From positions 62,001 to 126,000 of the forward strand of contig CAXXYG010000005.1 in the NCBI GenBank assembly GCA_963666575.2: a DNA stretch of 64,000 bases, given 5' to 3'. Origin of the DNA: JABMQB01 sp963666575. GTDB taxonomy: Bacteria; Bacteroidota; Bacteroidia; Bacteroidales; Prolixibacteraceae. How positions within the stretch are numbered: the stretch's first letter is position 1; every line of letters begins with the position of its first letter. Of this stretch, positions 63,541 to 64,000 are shown in pieces. The position numbers were made by a program, and so were the translations under genes. The notes beneath the pieces were generated by a model that saw only the letters and a list, made by a program, of their open reading frames with translations, had not been told where the DNA came from and searched no databases.

Positions 63541-64000
63541 AGTGTGGATGATGTGCCGGCTGCGGATATTACAGTGGTCACCGATGAAGCAGATAACTGT
63601 GGTACGCCAACTGTTGCTTTTGTATCGGATCTGTCCGACGGCAACTCATGCCCCGAGGTGATTACACGGACTTACTCCGTTACTGACTCGTGTGGTAACA
63701 GCATTAACGTCACACAAACAATAACCATTAACGATATTACTCCGCCTACTGCTTCCAACCCGGCTGCAGTAACAATTGAGTGTATTACCGACCTGCCGGC
63801 TCCAGATATTACAGTGGTCACCGATGAAGCGGATAACTGTGGTACGCCAACTGTTGCTTTTGTATCGGATCTGTCCGACGGCAACTCATGCCCCGAAGTG
63901 ATTACACGGACTTACTCCGTTACTGACTCGTGTGGTAACAGCATTAACGTCACACAAACAATAACCATTAACGATATTACTCCGCCTACTGCTTCCAACC
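62041..64000 (+). repeat. 240-bp tandem repeats inside the adhesin (eight copies plus a partial)
   Basis: Units begin at 62041, 62281, 62521, 62761, 63001, 63241, 63481 (243 bp) and 63724, with a partial at 63964. Most differences are scattered synonymous changes. One 40-60-bp segment alternates between a TPVTIECITDLPA form (first two copies), an AAVNVECVDDVP form (copies 3-7) and a hybrid AAVTIECITDLPA form (copy 8). This mosaic pattern suggests unequal crossing-over or gene conversion. Copy number may vary between strains and may be misassembled. Confidence 0.9.
63541..64000 (+). CDS. Giant surface adhesin, continuation to window edge (partial)
   Basis: In the same frame after the TGA, codons 63541 onward read SVDDVPAADITVV and continue through one and a half further 80-residue HYR-like units to the end of the window without a stop. 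The 3' end, and probably a C-terminal T9SS sorting domain, lies outside. No start codon or ribosome site is seen for it, so it is a piece of the interrupted adhesin gene. Confidence 0.8.

Noticed and set aside
53021..63884. Many long minus-strand ORFs opposite the adhesin repeats
   Set aside because: They repeat with the same period as the plus-strand modules and mirror its codon pattern, so they are shadows of the coding strand.
1..64000. tRNA, rRNA, insertion sequences or prophage genes
   Set aside because: No cloverleaf with a recognisable T-loop, no rRNA core sequence and no transposase or integrase-like protein was noticed on reading; a dedicated scan was not possible.

Overview
The window looks like a chromosome segment from a Bacteroidota bacterium, most likely a polysaccharide-degrading, free-living or marine member (Marinilabiliales-like; this is inference). 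Supporting signs are the AT-rich intergenic DNA, -7 elements of the TAnnTTTG type, paired Tat-exported Gfo/Idh/MocA proteins, a DXP-type PdxB, a TTG-started PbpC next to an alpha-2-macroglobulin lipoprotein, and a giant adhesin made of Ig-like and HYR-like modules. No rRNA, tRNA, CRISPR array or transposase was seen.

Layout. (1) 1-8.7 kb, plus strand: a sugar-acid locus with an SDR reductase, two Gfo/Idh/MocA oxidoreductases, a KDG-kinase-like PfkB protein, a LarA-superfamily nickel-pincer epimerase/racemase, PdxB and 6-phosphogluconate dehydrogenase, closed by a good terminator. (2) 8.8-11.5 kb: a PAP2 phosphatase, a secreted histidine phosphatase and a membrane class III nucleotide cyclase. 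(3) 11.7-18.4 kb, minus strand: a broken small ORF, then a TolC/RND/membrane-fusion efflux operon and its TetR-type regulator. An LtaS-like phosphoglycerol transferase is divergent from it. (4) 20.5-22 kb: a two-gene HisI-like/HisG-like unit in which the usual catalytic motifs are altered. (5) 22.9-36.1 kb, plus strand: six consecutive sensory genes (Cache-PAS, PAS histidine kinase, REC-PAS, PAS hybrid kinase, two REC-kinases), apparently a phosphorelay island. (6) 36.1-44.6 kb, minus strand: pbpC with an alpha-2-macroglobulin gene, and a small exported protein. (7) 44.8-51.4 kb: serA, transketolase, a GH109-like Tat protein, an exported isochorismatase-fold hydrolase, a 21-bp minisatellite and an SGNH hydrolase. 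(8) 52 kb to the end: a giant surface protein that ends in near-identical 240-bp tandem repeats and runs off the window.

A notable property of the window is reading-frame damage. At least seven single-base indels, most of them in short homopolymers, split otherwise intact genes: the hybrid kinase, pbpC, the alpha-2-macroglobulin gene, serA twice, and the adhesin twice. A 3-base insertion also places a stop in the adhesin repeats. Undoing each indel gives one continuous family-like protein with an integral codon count. Because serA and pbpC are affected and both insertions and deletions occur, sequencing or assembly error is the simplest explanation, but the runs could also be real contingency loci.

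The most biologically interesting items are the divergent HisI/HisG pair (possibly a non-histidine nucleotide pathway), the LarA-type epimerase in an aldonate/uronate operon, and the kinase-less PAS proteins that share a C-terminal signature inside the phosphorelay island.
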